64,000 bases of DNA from Monosporascus cannonballus (lineage: Eukaryota; Ascomycota; Sordariomycetes; Xylariales): assembly GCA_004154925.1 (NCBI GenBank), contig QJNS01000183.1, positions 62,001 through 126,000 on the forward strand. The letters are read 5' to 3'. Numbering within the stretch: the stretch's first letter is position 1; every line of letters begins with the position of its first letter. Shown here piece by piece: positions 12,031 to 24,765 of this stretch. The notes below the pieces were generated by a model, which was given only the letters and a program-made list of their open reading frames with translations, was not told where the DNA came from and did no database searches. The position numbers were made by a program, and so were the translations under genes.

Positions 12031-13900
12031 GGTAAAAGGCCTTATAAAAATAACGCAAAATTTGTTTGCTACAAAATTTCCAAACAGATTTTAGCTGGCA
12101 AAAGCTTAGGTAATTACCATCCGCATAAAAAAACGGAAAACTTTCGTTATATAATTATAAAGAATTTTCAAAAAAAAAAGAAAATAAAAAATTAAATATA
12201 TATCAAACTTATTATTTGCGAATAATAATATAAGTATAAATCGCAATAATAACATAATTAGCGATTAAATAATAATAACCGTAAATTATAATTATATTAC
12301 TATCGGATTCCGAAAAATCTAGAAAAGATTAAATTGATATTAAAATTATTGTTTATAACTAATACGTTTTACGTTTCTTGACAAAAAAACTAGCTAAAAA
12401 CGAAACGGTATTATAACCGAAAACTTCTCGATAATTTTACGATTAGGTTCGAAAGCTACAAACTAAGTCTTTAAATATTATAAAGTTGATACAGATAGTC
12501 GAATATTAAGCCGAAATAAAAGCTGCATATTTTCTGGATTTAAATAGGATTTTATATTATCTGAATAAATTCGTAATCCCTTTATAAAGCGCTTTACGAA
12601 AGTAATTGATTAATTAGTATTATAATTATCTAAACACAGAATATATGGGATATATCCGTATGCTAGAATTAATAATCAAAAGTTTTTATTAGAAAAATAT
12701 AACGAACGATATCCAAAAATATACCAAGTAATATCCGAGTTATTAGGGTATAATAAAGCTACGTTATAAATTATACGGATAATTATAACCTTTACCGTTA
12801 TTTAAGTACTTTTTTAAAAAAGAAATTTGGTTAGATTTTATTACGGGATTTCCCGAAAGCCTAGGTTTAAACGCGCTAAAGTATAATGTAATTCTGGTTA
12901 TCGTCGACCGTTTTACGAAATTGGGATTATTTATTTTTGCGGTTAAAAACTTAACTGCAGCCGAATGAACTTAATTGCTTTACGATAAGCTAAAACATAA
13001 ATTCGATATACCGGCTGGAATTATTAACGATAAAAACAAATTATTAACAAATTAATTTTGAGCCGAATTTAATAAGGAACGAAAAATAAAACGGCGAATA
13101 TTAACCGCTTATTATCCGTAAACCGATAAATAAACGGAACGTATTTGTTAGATTTTAAAATATTATTTTCGTAATTACGTTAGTAAATATCAAAGTAATC
13201 AAACAAAATTGTTACCAAATATAAAATTTATATATAATAATATGCGGAACGTATTTATTGGCTGTTTTCCGTTCGAAACTTTATATGGATATTATTTAAA
13301 ACTAATAAAATATTTTTAATAAAGCATAAAAATATAAATATAAGAAATTAAAAAACGTTTCGAAACGATTACGGTTATTTATTAAATAATATGCAAATAT
13401 TAGGAGAATATAACGACAACCTAAAAAAAGGATTATAATTAACGTTATACGCTCATAGAATTTTAATTAGGGCAATAAGTGAATTTATTAATTAAAAGTT
13501 TTAAATTTAAAAATAAAAAGTTCGTATTTACTAATATTCAGGTTACGATTAAAAAACAAATAAGCTCTTAGGCGCATAAAATAACATTTTTTACTAAATA
13601 TTAACCAATATATAATATATTTTCAATATCCTTATTAAAACCGTAACATAACTGGGAACCGAATAACGTCCAAATAACGTTACCGGACCTAATAAAGGAA
13701 TAGGAAAAATAAATAATAAAGGATATTATCCATTACCGAAATAACCGGAGGCAACACGAATATTAAAGCAAATGGAAAAACTGGCCCGTTAAATATAATA
13801 TATAGGAACACCAAAAATATTTCGAATATACGTTTAAAATATTATAATATTATAAGAAAAAGATTAAATACGTATAGAAGAAATAGAACGACTTAAAGAT
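12031..13900 (+). pseudogene. E2 integrase and chromodomain
   Basis: E2 pol resumes after E3. The integrase core is plain: LDFITGFPESLG (from about 12833), VILVIVDRFTK, ILTAYYP and TDK-TERI, and FPFETLYGY (about 13270). Catalytic context D...D-35-E can be placed although RIP stops break the frame. A chromodomain follows at about 13724-13866 with RRQHEY, SKWKNWP and a RIPed TWEP. E2 is therefore also a chromovirus, of a clade separate from family 1. Confidence 0.8.
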
Positions 13901-14078
13901 CGTAAGATAATACCAGCTTAAGCGGAAATTAATCGTCTAATAATTATAATAATTATAAAATATAATTTTTAAATAAATTTAAAATATTAATATTAAAATA
14001 TCACTTAGTTATATAATTATTTTTAAGTTTTTGACGAATAATTACTTTATCTTTTACTAATTAAAAACTTATAAACAA

Positions 14079-14839
14079 CGCAAAAGAAAATCGAATTTTT
14101 ATTTTGAAAATAAATTTTGCGTTTAATTATTTACGTTTATGTGAATTAATCGTTACTAAGCGTATTAAGGAAATTACTATAAGAATATCGGAAAACGATT
14201 AGAAAATATATAACCGAAAAAACCGCGTATATTTATTAAATTTATTAAACGTAAAATCCGAAAACAGAAATTTAAAAAGCTTTTATTTTTTTTACGAAAA
14301 ATAAGGTCTAAATACTCGGAATACAATTTGTTATTACTTAGAAATAAGGCGCCATACTTAAAACATTTAACGTATTTAGGTTTAATAATAATCTTGCTTA
14401 ATAAAACCGTTTTTTAATTATAATTATTAATAAGTATTATTATTTTGTTAAGGCGTTAAAAATAAGCGGAAAAATGTCTGTAAACGAAAAACGTAACAGT
14501 ATAACAGCTTTCGAAAATCGCCTTATTTATAGGGGTACCTTAAAATTGCTTCTAATCGAAAATTAATTGCAGAATAATAAGAAAAAGTTCGTAATATTTA
14601 AAGAAAAAATCTTAAATTTACAAACTTATAAAATTGCGTTAAAGCTAAATCTTTGTAGCCATAACGGACGATCGGAAATTAATTTCCGTTATAATAAAAT
14701 AACAGTATTTTTTAATAATAATTATGTTAAGAGTGAATTCGGTCTTACGAAGGACGTCGAATTAAAAACCGACCGCAATTACGTCGGAACGTTTATATTA
14801 GGTATTTATAAAACAGAGTTTTTCGAATTTATTAATTAA
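14079..14839 (+). pseudogene. Unidentified frame downstream of E2 pol
   Basis: After the chromodomain and before the LTR-like block, a + strand frame from about 14079 stays coherent once TAA/TAG/TGA are read as RIPed Gln/Trp: basic, helical segments such as FIKFIKRKIRKQKFKKLLFF, then APYLKHLTYLG. The stretch 14567-14839 is open in another frame (no ATG start). I recognise no domain. It could be an extra gene of family 2 on the sense strand, a captured host gene, or an older insertion. Confidence 0.35.
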
Positions 14840-15482
14840 TTCCTAATTATCGGTATCGAATTAAAAAAACCTTTTGGGCGATAATTTTAAAAATAATTAA
14901 AATTTAAACGGAAATTAAATAAGGATATTAATAATATTAAATATAATTATTTATTATACAAAAAGATTTATAATAATAATTAATTATAACGTAATTTAAG
15001 GCGCCCGGAATTTGAATATTACTCGTATAGTAATCGAAATAACGTTATATTACGTAAATATAATATGGTTTATTATCGCCCGTAATACAATTAAGATTCA
15101 TTTTACCGCCGGCGTCGAAAAAATAATATTAGAAAAGATTCTAATTATTATTAATAGCAAAATATTATTTTTTTAGAATTTCTTACGAAAAAAGAATATG
15201 GCAAACAGAAATAACATACCAAATAAGCGGAAAAAACAAAATAAAAATATGAAAAAACGGAAAACCGAACGAAAGGCGGAGATAAAAAGAATAAAAATGT
15301 AAATACAAAAGGAAAAAGAAACAAAATAAATAAAATAAGGATAAAAAACGGATTATAATAAAAAATGAGGTAAAATATTATTAATTCTGTAATATAATAT
15401 ATATTAATTATTAAAACAGTTAATTATAACGTAATATAATAATAAACTATCGGTAAATATACGTAACCAGATTTGTAAAACG

Positions 15483-15760
15483 TGTTATATCAGATTAATA
15501 ATAATCTTATTAGGAATTAATAATTTAAAAAGGAGGAATAATTATAAAAGTATAGCCCTTATAAGGATAAGGCTGGTAACCGACCAGCTATCGATCAATT
15601 ACCAACTTACTTACTAATATAAATCTACCATCTGGCAGCTAATAGGAAACGCCAGATAGAAATAAGTTAATACATTTATTTCTTGGAATCTGCTTTACAA
15701 CTGGTCAAAAATCACCTTATCCCAGCTTACAGCTATCCATTATTTTACAAATGTATGTAA
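15483..15760 (+). repeat. Possible E2 3' LTR
   Basis: A less AT-rich block after the E2 coding region, starting tgttatatcaga. It is rich in small hairpins: ggctggt-aacc-gaccagc, atctggc...gccagat and ccttataagg. Position and the TGT start fit a 3' LTR. The 5' partner is not in the window, so boundaries are unproven. Confidence 0.4.
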
Positions 15761-17895
15761 TTAAGTATAATAACGTAATTGATATCTTTGATATTTAATA
15801 ATTGAAAAGTTTAATAATTTAAATATTAATTAATTAAGTATTATTAAAAAAATAAAAGTTATATATTAATACTGAAAGTATATTTGTTAAAGATTTTTAA
15901 TAGTAATTATATTATTAATATTTATCTTTATTTATAAAACAAAACGTAAAAGTTAAATTTATTTTAAAGGCAAAATGTAATATAAAATATACGTACACAC
16001 AATATAACAATATATCGATTTTAACTAATTATTTTTATCATTTATTGAATTGATAAAATTCAATATATTTTTATATTCGAAAAAACGATTTTTCTTTTAA
16101 ACGCGTAACAACATTTTATATATTAAAAGCATTATATAATTCGAAAATATTAAATAAACAATTAAATTAATTAATAATTTTAAAAAATAAAACTTAAATA
16201 GTTTTATAATTAAGATGTTACGGCGTATGTTTATAAGAATCCCAAATAAGGAAACCTTTATAAAAAGTATAACGATGTAATAAAATGCATGTCAAAATTG
16301 GTATTTCTAATAATTAAAACAATAGAAAAACAAGACGTTAAATTAGACACATTAAAACAAAATATACAATAATAAGTTTTTAATTAATACTTAATAGAAA
16401 TATAACGAACGATTGAAATAAATTTTAAAGTTATCGAAAAATGTGAGCGAATAAATAGGAAAATAATAAAAAGATATACGTTTACAACAAAGATATAGTG
16501 TATTAAAAGCAAAAATAATAATTATACAAATTAATAATATATATATAATATTAAGTTTTATTATTGAAACCCTATGTAATGTTTTTTAAATGAGTAGAAA
16601 AACTGAAATTAATAACGAGATAATTAATTATTAAAAGATAACTAGTAGTTTTTTAAATTATTGAAATAGAATTTATTGATAACTTATTTTCAGTTAATTT
16701 TTCGTTTTAAAAAATAAAGCAAATATTAATGTATTTTTGAATCAGTTATACGTATAACGTTATAAATGTTTCGTTTTATTTTTTAAACTTTTTTATATTT
16801 TAGATCTAGGGTTAACTATATATATTTTTAATATACTAAATAAATGTTTTAATTTTACAGCTATAAAATAAAATAATAATATATATATAAATAGTAATTC
16901 TATATTAATTAACGGTTACGAAAAAGTAAATATATTATTTTGAACTTTTTAACGCATCCAAATGTTACGTTTATATTATATATTATATTTTAAATGTTCG
17001 CGGAAAATATATTATTTTTTCCAAAATTTTGGAAACGAAATATTAGTAGTATAACAAACAAATTAATAATTACATTTGAAATTAATATAATATAATTATT
17101 ATTACTTTATTATATACCTTTAATTAGTTCGCATTTTTAAATATTAACGTAATTATGTTTTATAAAATATTTACGATTTGTAAATAAAACAATTCTTTAA
17201 AAATAGCTAGATTAATACGTTTTAACGATAATATTATATAATATTTATATTGAAATTATTTAGACTTTGATTGAATTGCTTAATGTTTATTTTATATAAA
17301 AAACTATTATTAAAAGATTCTATACCGGTTAAATATTATGTTTTCAGTAAAGAGAAATTCACTAATAAATATATTATATACTAAAAACGAATTTTCGATA
17401 TAATTAAAAATATTAATTAATCTTACAAATATCGAAAAAAGTGATTATATCTATAAATAGTAATGTTTATTATTAATAGATATTAAGATTATATTTAAAA
17501 TATTTTTCTTAAAATCAAAATATTTTTCTTAATATATTTAAATGTTGTTTAAATAGTTTCAAAAACTCAGCCCAAGTTTTTCTTCAATTAATTAAATATA
17601 ATAACGAAATTTAAAGATTTATTAATCTCGAAAAATATTAAGTTCGGGATTTAATATTAAATTAAAACTTTGAATATTTTATACCTGAAATTAAAATAAA
17701 GATATAAAATATTTTTAAAATAGTATAATTTAAGAAATTAATTTTAATAAAATTTCTTTTAAATTACTTTTATTTATAATTTCATATACTTTTAAATAAT
17801 AACATATTTTTAAAACCAAATACATAGATATATTTTAATTTAATAAGTTTCTGATATAATATATTATAATCACTTAATAAATGAAAACTGCATAA
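15761..17895. other. AT-rich DNA, no gene recognised
   Basis: Very AT-rich. Around 16262-16495 the + strand gives a short helix-like frame (CMSKLVFLIIKTIEKQDVKL) broken by TAA codons. It keeps ACA and CAA words, so it may be chance rather than RIPed coding DNA. No repeats with clear ends were found. Confidence 0.5.
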
Positions 17896-18095
17896 TGTTA
17901 TAACTTAACGATCTGGGCTTCCTTGCGGACGGTCGGGCCCACGAAAAAGACAACCCTTACCTCAGCTAGCTCAGGCCTCCCTGGCTCGTTTTCCCAATTT
18001 CTTCAAAGTCACTCAAGTACCGCTCCATAACGCTAAATATTAACTAATCAAATCCCAAATTCCCGCAACTAACTAACGAGGCCTAAGTTATAATT
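17896..18095 (+). repeat. GC-balanced patch: family-1 LTR start plus dispersed repeat
   Basis: The first 55 bases (tgttataacttaacg..., acgaaaaaga) align with the start of family-1 LTRs in sense orientation. From about 17949 to 18090 the sequence instead resembles 31923-32040 in reverse orientation, sharing aacttaggcctcg, gaaaacgagc and gcctgagc-agctga. One frame on the + strand gives LPQLAQASLARF, also present in the other copy. The common LTR 3' half is missing. It is either an LTR version with a captured U3 or a truncated LTR next to another repeat. Confidence 0.45.
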
Positions 18096-19499
18096 ACGTA
18101 AAAACGGTTTCGTTTAGTATATTTACTTTTTTTAAAAAAAACAAAAATCCGTAATAACTTAATAATAATACGTTTCTGTAAATATATATATATATATATA
18201 ATTACCTTAATTATGGTTTATTATTAATATTATGATAATCCTAATCAGGATCTATTTGTTATTCTTAAACCTTAACGTATATAATAGCTATAACCCGAGC
18301 CCATTACCTTATTATCCCCTTTTTTTAAAATACGATAAATCCGAATTTTCTTAGTTTTACCGGGCTATGCCCTTAAAACAAAATATATATACGTATATCT
18401 TAAATGATTTGCATTAATATAAAAATTTAATATAAGGTTTAAAAATTTTATTTGTAATTAAGTTCTATATAATAATTTAAGCCGAATTATTAATTCGACC
18501 ATTTGGATTAACCGATTAATTAACGTATTAAAAAAATAAATACGCATGTAATTATTAATATATGAAAGTTAGTAAAAATTTTTAATTTTTGTTAATTAGG
18601 ATTCAGTTATATATAAATGCCATAATATATTATATGGGGAACTTATAACTTTTGTAAAAGGGCTCGAATTCCGCTATTTGTCGAAAAAATTATTATTTGC
18701 AATTAACGTAATCCATATTATTTTAGACAAAAATTAACGTTTTGTAAAAACGTTTGCCTTTAATTAATTTAAGATTTTAAATTAAATAATTATATATTTA
18801 AGAAAAAATAATAATCGTATAATACGAAACGGAAAACGAAATTATTTCGTAATAATATCGATTTAAATATTTTTATATATTTTTTTCATAATTCTAATTA
18901 TTATAGTTAAAATAATTTCTAAAATTAACGGCTATTACCTACTTTATTTATTAAGCATATTCTTATTATTTTCGGGTTTATTACGGAATAATATCGATAT
19001 ATTAAAAAGGTTAAATATTAATTAAAATTATTATATACTAAATAAAAATATAATTCGGTTAATAAAAAAATTAAAATAACCGTATTCATTATTTTATAAT
19101 AATATAATTTTAATTAAGATAAATTACGTTTTATAATTAAGTACGATAAGGTAATATTATATTTTAATGCGATAACTTTAATATTTAAAATTATATTAGT
19201 AATATAACGTTTCGATACGGTATTGTTATGCAAAATATTATTATCGTTTTTGCCCATTATTATAACCGTATTTTTAAAAAAGGTTTAAAATAATCCATAT
19301 TTTAACTTGATTAATATTATAAAATAAAATAATTTTATGAAACATTGTAACAATATCTGGTACCGCCTAATCTTTCTTGTTAATTCGTAATTAATATTAT
19401 CCGGATTTTATTTCCGATTTTTATTAATACGTTTTATAAACGTAATAAGGAAAAATTCCCCAGTTTTCCTAAGTTAAAACGTATACCGTATAATAAGTG

Positions 19500-20460
19500 C
19501 CATTTAATTTCGTTAGGTATAATTAACAAAAATAAATGTATTATCGACGGTATTTATAGAGTTTATCGAAAGCTCTTTTAAGGAATATATAAATTTTTAA
19601 AAAAAATTTTTATCGGTTTTCGAAACGTTTTTATTTTATTTATAAAAATTAGAAAATAATTAGTTATATTTGGAAAGTATAGGTTAATTAAGCCGAAATA
19701 ACCGATTTATACGATAAAAAAAGGTAGTTTTCTTTTGTTTTTACCTTATTCCATATATAAATAAATTTCCTGCTTATAATTATATATACTTATTAGCTCG
19801 ATAATATAGCCGGGACGTATAAAATATAAATAATTTTGGAAACGGATTTTTAATTCTTAAATAAAATAATATAATTATATCAAGAATTACCGAAATTTTA
19901 TTTTTTCGAACCTTTTATTTTTTTTATATATAATATTTCTATATTTATATTATTTTTGTAAAAATTATATATCCGATATTATTTATTTATAACAAAATTA
20001 TTTAATATATATAAAGTTTCCCGGAATATGTCGATCGAAAATTCTTTTTCGAAATTTAAATTTACCAAATTTATAAAGTATATATATTTCCGGTTAATCG
20101 TTGCCGAATTTAAATTTATTGCATATAATATAATTTCTAAATACCTTAATTGGGCCGGATAAATAAGGAAACTATTACGGGATTTTAATTAAAATATATT
20201 AATAAATCAGGATTTTTTTAACGAAAACTTTTTGTTATTATTTATTAATAATATGTTATTTCAATAATATAAATAATTTAACAGCTAATTCGTAAATATC
20301 TTATTTTTTACTTCTGGAATATAATTTATTTATATTATGTATTAAGCGGTATTATTTTAATTAAAATGTATTAAATAAGACCTTTTTATTAAATAATTAT
20401 GGAGCCGGAAATAATTTTAGTACGGCCGATATTTTATAAAGTAATAACTTTTTAATTTTA
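19500..20460 (-). pseudogene. Unidentified minus-strand coding relic
   Basis: On the minus strand a single frame can be read for about 300 codons if TAA/TAG are taken as RIPed Gln: ...FPYLSGPIKVFRNYIICNKF, then RKRIFDRHIPGNFIY, then RFQNYLYFIRPGYIIELISI, then KLPFFIV...GYFGLINL. Amino acid composition and runs without stops at non-Gln sites argue for a former gene. I do not recognise the family. It lies 7 kb downstream of the helicase motifs on the same strand, so it could belong to the same large repeat. Confidence 0.4.
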
Positions 20461-21084
20461 TTAAAAATAATAATTAATTATTGATCAATATAGTTTTTAT
20501 CGATAAAAACTTATAAAGTTATTATTATTTCTTTTAAAAAACCTAGATTTATTTAGGTTTTTTATATATTATACGATATGGCGACGTTAAATATATTAGG
20601 CGGTTAATACCGATATTATTATTTTTTTCATAAGGCCAATTAATTTAATTACTGCAAAAAAATGTTTTATTTTGATTAAATATTATATTTTACAATATTA
20701 AATTAAGTTTTTATTAATTTACTTTTAACATTAAATTTGGTTTTAATAAATTGTAAAAAAAAATATAAAAATTATTTAATCGAAAAGGCAAATATTATAA
20801 TCTGTAATTTGCTTGCGAATTCCGCCGGTCGAAAAATAATACATATAATATTAATACTGTTTTTTTCCGAAATTCGTTTTTAATTCAATATCGTATATCC
20901 TTATAATACCAATTTTATACCTATTATATTTTTTTGCAAAATAAGCGTTACGTTATTTAGGATTTTTATAACGAAACTTTTAAACGTATTTATTTTTTAT
21001 TTCGGAATTTTTAATTCATTAAATGATATTTATTTCGGATTAAAAGGAATAACTGGAAATCCGAAAGTATTTTAATTATGGGCC

Positions 21085-21401
21085 GTAAAATTATAAAAAT
21101 TAAGTTTATTAATTTTAATAATACCGTACTTATTATTAATAACGTAAATAAGCTTAATGAGCTAAATACGGCAAAAAACGAAAATTAACTTACAAATAAT
21201 TTTAATATTAAATTCATTAAGGATAATTTGGTTTAAAATAACTATAATATCCCGCATACGGAAAAAAGTTATGATTTTATGGTACAAATTGTTAATAATT
21301 TAATTAATGGTCCTGATTAAGGCGGTCCGTTATCGTTATTGTTATCGTCGAATAAGCAAAATAAAGATTTATTGGACGAAAATAAGCTGCTAATATAATT
21401 T
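21085..21401 (+). pseudogene. Short unidentified + strand relic
   Basis: Starts ATG-GGC (MGRKIIKIKFINFNNTVL) and reads, with three RIP-type stops, through VNKLNELNTAK to GGPLSLLLSSNKQNKDLLDE and a final TAA. No known domain. It resembles a C-terminal, charged tail. Confidence 0.25.
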
Positions 21402-21832
21402 TTTACCTTTTTATTATTTTGTAATACATTTTTATATAAAAGATATAATATTTATATTATAATTTTAATATTAATATAATGTTGTTATTTACGTAATTTT
21501 AATTAATTAATTTTAGGGTTGTTTTATATATTATTAAAATTATTTAATCGTTATAGTAATATGGCCTGCTTATTTCCGGTAATAAAACCGTAAATAAAAA
21601 AAATAATATTTTATGATACGATATGCAGTATAAGTATTAATAAAATTAATATAAATAATTAAGTTTATAATTTGCATAATTTTTATTAATGATATTTTAT
21701 TTAAACGTTTTATTTTTTATAAAGTTATATAAAAATATCGTATTGTCTATAATTAAATATAATATATAATTTCGGATTAATCCGTATATCTCGTTTGTAA
21801 TTAAGTTATTAATTAACGTTTTTAAATATTTT

Positions 21833-22960
21833 CTAAGATTTTTTCCTTCCGTTCTGCCTTTTTTCGCACGTTATTATAACTTATATATCAATAAACTTTT
21901 TTACGTTTTCGGGTCCCAAAACTCTGTTCGTTTTAAGCGTAATATTTGGGTTTAAATTTTTTGGAAAATTTTTATTCGGATTATATAATAATGCCGAATA
22001 TTTAAAGATCGCGTATAAATACTTTTTACCGCGTTTTTATACGTAATTTATATATTTATTATTTATATAATTCCGTAAATTATAATATCCATAAAATAAC
22101 CATATAATATTTATTTTTTAGTTAAACAGATTGGTTTATAAAATTATAAATTTTTTTTCGTATTATTTATATAGTACCCGGTTTATATAATTTTTTCGTT
22201 AAATTACGAAAACCGTAATTAATCGAAAATCCGTTATTAATTTAATAATTTAATAATTTACAAAACTGGCATAATCTGTTATAACATAAATTTTGTCCTG
22301 CCGGTTATTATTATACAAAATATTCCGAATTATATGAATAATATTTAATACTTATATAAATGCCGTATTTTTCTATAATAAAAAGTTTTATTCGTAATAT
22401 AAACCTTTCGTAATATTACCGAATTTATAAATTTTTAATAATTATAAGATTTTTTTGATTAACATATATTCATATTAATACTAAAATGTAAGGTATATAA
22501 TTTTTTTCCAATTTTCGGCTATATTAATATAATTTTATAAAATATATTTGGCATTTAGAATCGGTTACGTATAATATGAATTTTTCGTAAAAAATATCTT
22601 ATATCTTAAGATAATTAAATATTATTTAGTTAATATAAAAATGCCTTAATCGGGATTATGTTATCGGTTTCGTTTTATCGCAAGTTATTTTAATACCGGT
22701 TCCGGTTATTTTTTAATTAGTGATCTTATTATTTATCTTTAAGGTTATGTTTCGGGGGCAAATTATTTTTATTTTGATATTTATTCCGGTTATTTTTTGG
22801 TCCGAAATTTTATTACCTGTTTTTAAGGTTATTTTTTAGAGGCAAGTTATTTTTTAGGAATAAGTTATTCCTTAAGGATATTATTAGCGAATCTAATCCC
22901 TTTAACCGAGCGAATAAGGTTTTTTAGGTTTATTTAAAGTATATTTTTAGGAGTTATAAC
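21833..22960 (-). pseudogene. Unidentified minus-strand relic, Asn/Gln-rich N-terminus
   Basis: On the minus strand, from about 22960, an Asn/Gln/Lys-rich segment (NNRNKYQNKNNLPPKHNL) is followed by a more globular part (IKAFLYQLNNIQLSQDIRYF) and, further on, RQDKIYVITDYASFVN and NRVLGPENVKKFIDI, ending at a TAG near 21833. Frame changes are needed. Repeats of ccggttat-like words on the + strand (22670-22870) encode the Asn/Gln-rich part. Family unknown. Confidence 0.35.
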
Positions 22961-24539
22961 GGAAATTACCTTTATTATAGCGATAAAAAATTTTATTTAC
23001 CCTTTATAATATCGTAAAATATATAAAGATATATATTATAATATAGATTTCGGATATTAAATAAAGAAAAACTAATTTATAATTATTATATTGTAAATAA
23101 TGTAATTTTATATATTAAAATATAATAAATATTTAGAATTATAAGAAATTACAATTAAATAAACAATATTAATTATATATCAAATAATTATAATAATTAT
23201 ATATAATATATATTTAATTAAAGTAAGTTTATAAATTATATTAAAATATTTATAACAATATATAAACCTTATATAATTTATATATTATTATTTCGTTATA
23301 AGAAAAAATAACATTGATTTGTTTTATTTATATTTAATAATTTATATATTTATAAGTATATAATCCGAAAATTTTTATATATTTTGATTTTAATTATATA
23401 TATTATTTTCAACATATTTTTATAATTTATTTATTATTTATAAATTTTATTCGTATATTTTAAATCCTTAACTATTTTTTACTTATATTAATAATATATT
23501 CGCTAATTATTTAATATACAAACTTGCCTTTCTTTGTTATATTTTATATTTTTTATTTGTATTTTTAATTCTAATTAAGTTAAATTTATATCGGTAAATT
23601 TATAATATTATTAAATTCTTTAATTATAAATATTTATTTATATGTATTTAATATTATATAATTATTATAATAGTATTATTACTATTTAATAACGTAAAAT
23701 GTGATAATCGTATTTGGAAAATATATAGCAATTTAACGAAGAATTAAAACGTATATAAAAATCGTAATAACGTTAAGTTAATTTTTGGTACGAATTATAT
23801 TAATTATAATATTATTTTCCGTATTTTATTTCTTATTATATATACCGCCTTTTTAAATTTTACCTTAATTTATAAAATAACTTTTTTTTACGTTAAACGA
23901 TTATTCGATAAAACTTTAATATTATAAAGTTTTTATAAGGTAGATTTTATTATTATATATTTAAAAACGTAAATTATTTACTATTATATATATATTAATA
24001 CATATTTTATTTACAATAATTTCGTAAAAATATTTAAATAAATATTCCGGAATTTTAATTATATATATATAATATATAAACAATTAATAAAAAATATATT
24101 TATATATTTTAATAATTTTTAGATTTCGTTTTTATTAAATCTCAAAAAGGTTATTAAATAATATATAATATTATTCGTTTTTTCCATGTATTAAAATATA
24201 ATAATAAAATTATTAATACAGATAATACGGATTACTGGATAATAAGTTTTTGGAACCGCGAAATAAACCTTTTTTATATTACAGATTTAGCCGACACATA
24301 TTTTTTAAAAAAACTGTATAATTCGGGCTATTAGTCATTTTTGTAAATTTATGATTTATAATAATTTGCATAATATAAATAATATTAAAGATATAATAAT
24401 TTTATAATTTGAATTAGGAAAAATATTAAACCATAATATATTTTGTAGTATATATTATGTAAATATTATTTTTATAATTTTAAGTGAAAATAAAATCTGT
24501 AATTATACGTAATTAGCTGCCGAACAAATAACTTTATAT

Positions 24540-24765
24540 AAAATTTAGTGTTTTAAATATTGCGGTATATTTAATGTTAATACTAAGGATTTCGACGGTT
24601 ACCCGGAATATCTAATTATTATTATATTTATATGAGATTTTGATATAAAGGAATTCCTAAAACCAATTAGGGAAAAAACAAAGGAATCCGTAAAACCAAT
24701 TAAGGACTTAATTACGCCAATAAAAGGAAAACGCGGCGAAAAGAAAGTTAAATCCGGCCGTTAAT
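24540..24765 (+). pseudogene. Unidentified + strand relic with Lys-rich end
   Basis: Reads YCGIFNVNTKDFDGYPEYL, a short hydrophobic run, then FDIKEFLKPIREKTKESVKP and GKRGEKKVKSGR before TAA. Only one RIP-type stop occurs in the last 65 codons. No recognised domain. The opposite strand is also nearly open here, so the strand is not certain. Confidence 0.3.

Larger units (their letters stand above)
1482..15760 (+). mobile_element. E2: family-2 Ty3/gypsy chromovirus, twice interrupted
   Basis: One degenerate element can be followed across two insertions: gag (1490-2763), aspartic protease (2949-3045), then after the 3046-3315 insert reverse transcriptase and RNase H (3330-5189), then after E3 (5195-12025) integrase and chromodomain (12031-13900), an unidentified frame (14079-14839) and an LTR-like block (15483-15760). 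Domain order is that of Ty3/gypsy chromoviruses. The protein sequence differs clearly from family 1. No 5' LTR is visible, since E1 occupies that side. Heavily RIPed and certainly dead. Confidence 0.8.

Noticed and set aside
11852..12058. Minus-strand frame of 68 codons at 11852-12058
   Set aside because: It lies wholly in the E3 LTR and its 3' flank; an LTR repeat shadow.
15761..17895. tRNA or rRNA genes in the AT-rich stretches
   Set aside because: No cloverleaf-like A/B box pairs or rRNA core words were seen in any AT-rich segment.
21833..22960. Assignment of this relic to piggyBac or another DDE transposase
   Set aside because: I tried all minus frames against remembered DDE motif layouts and found no convincing catalytic triad.
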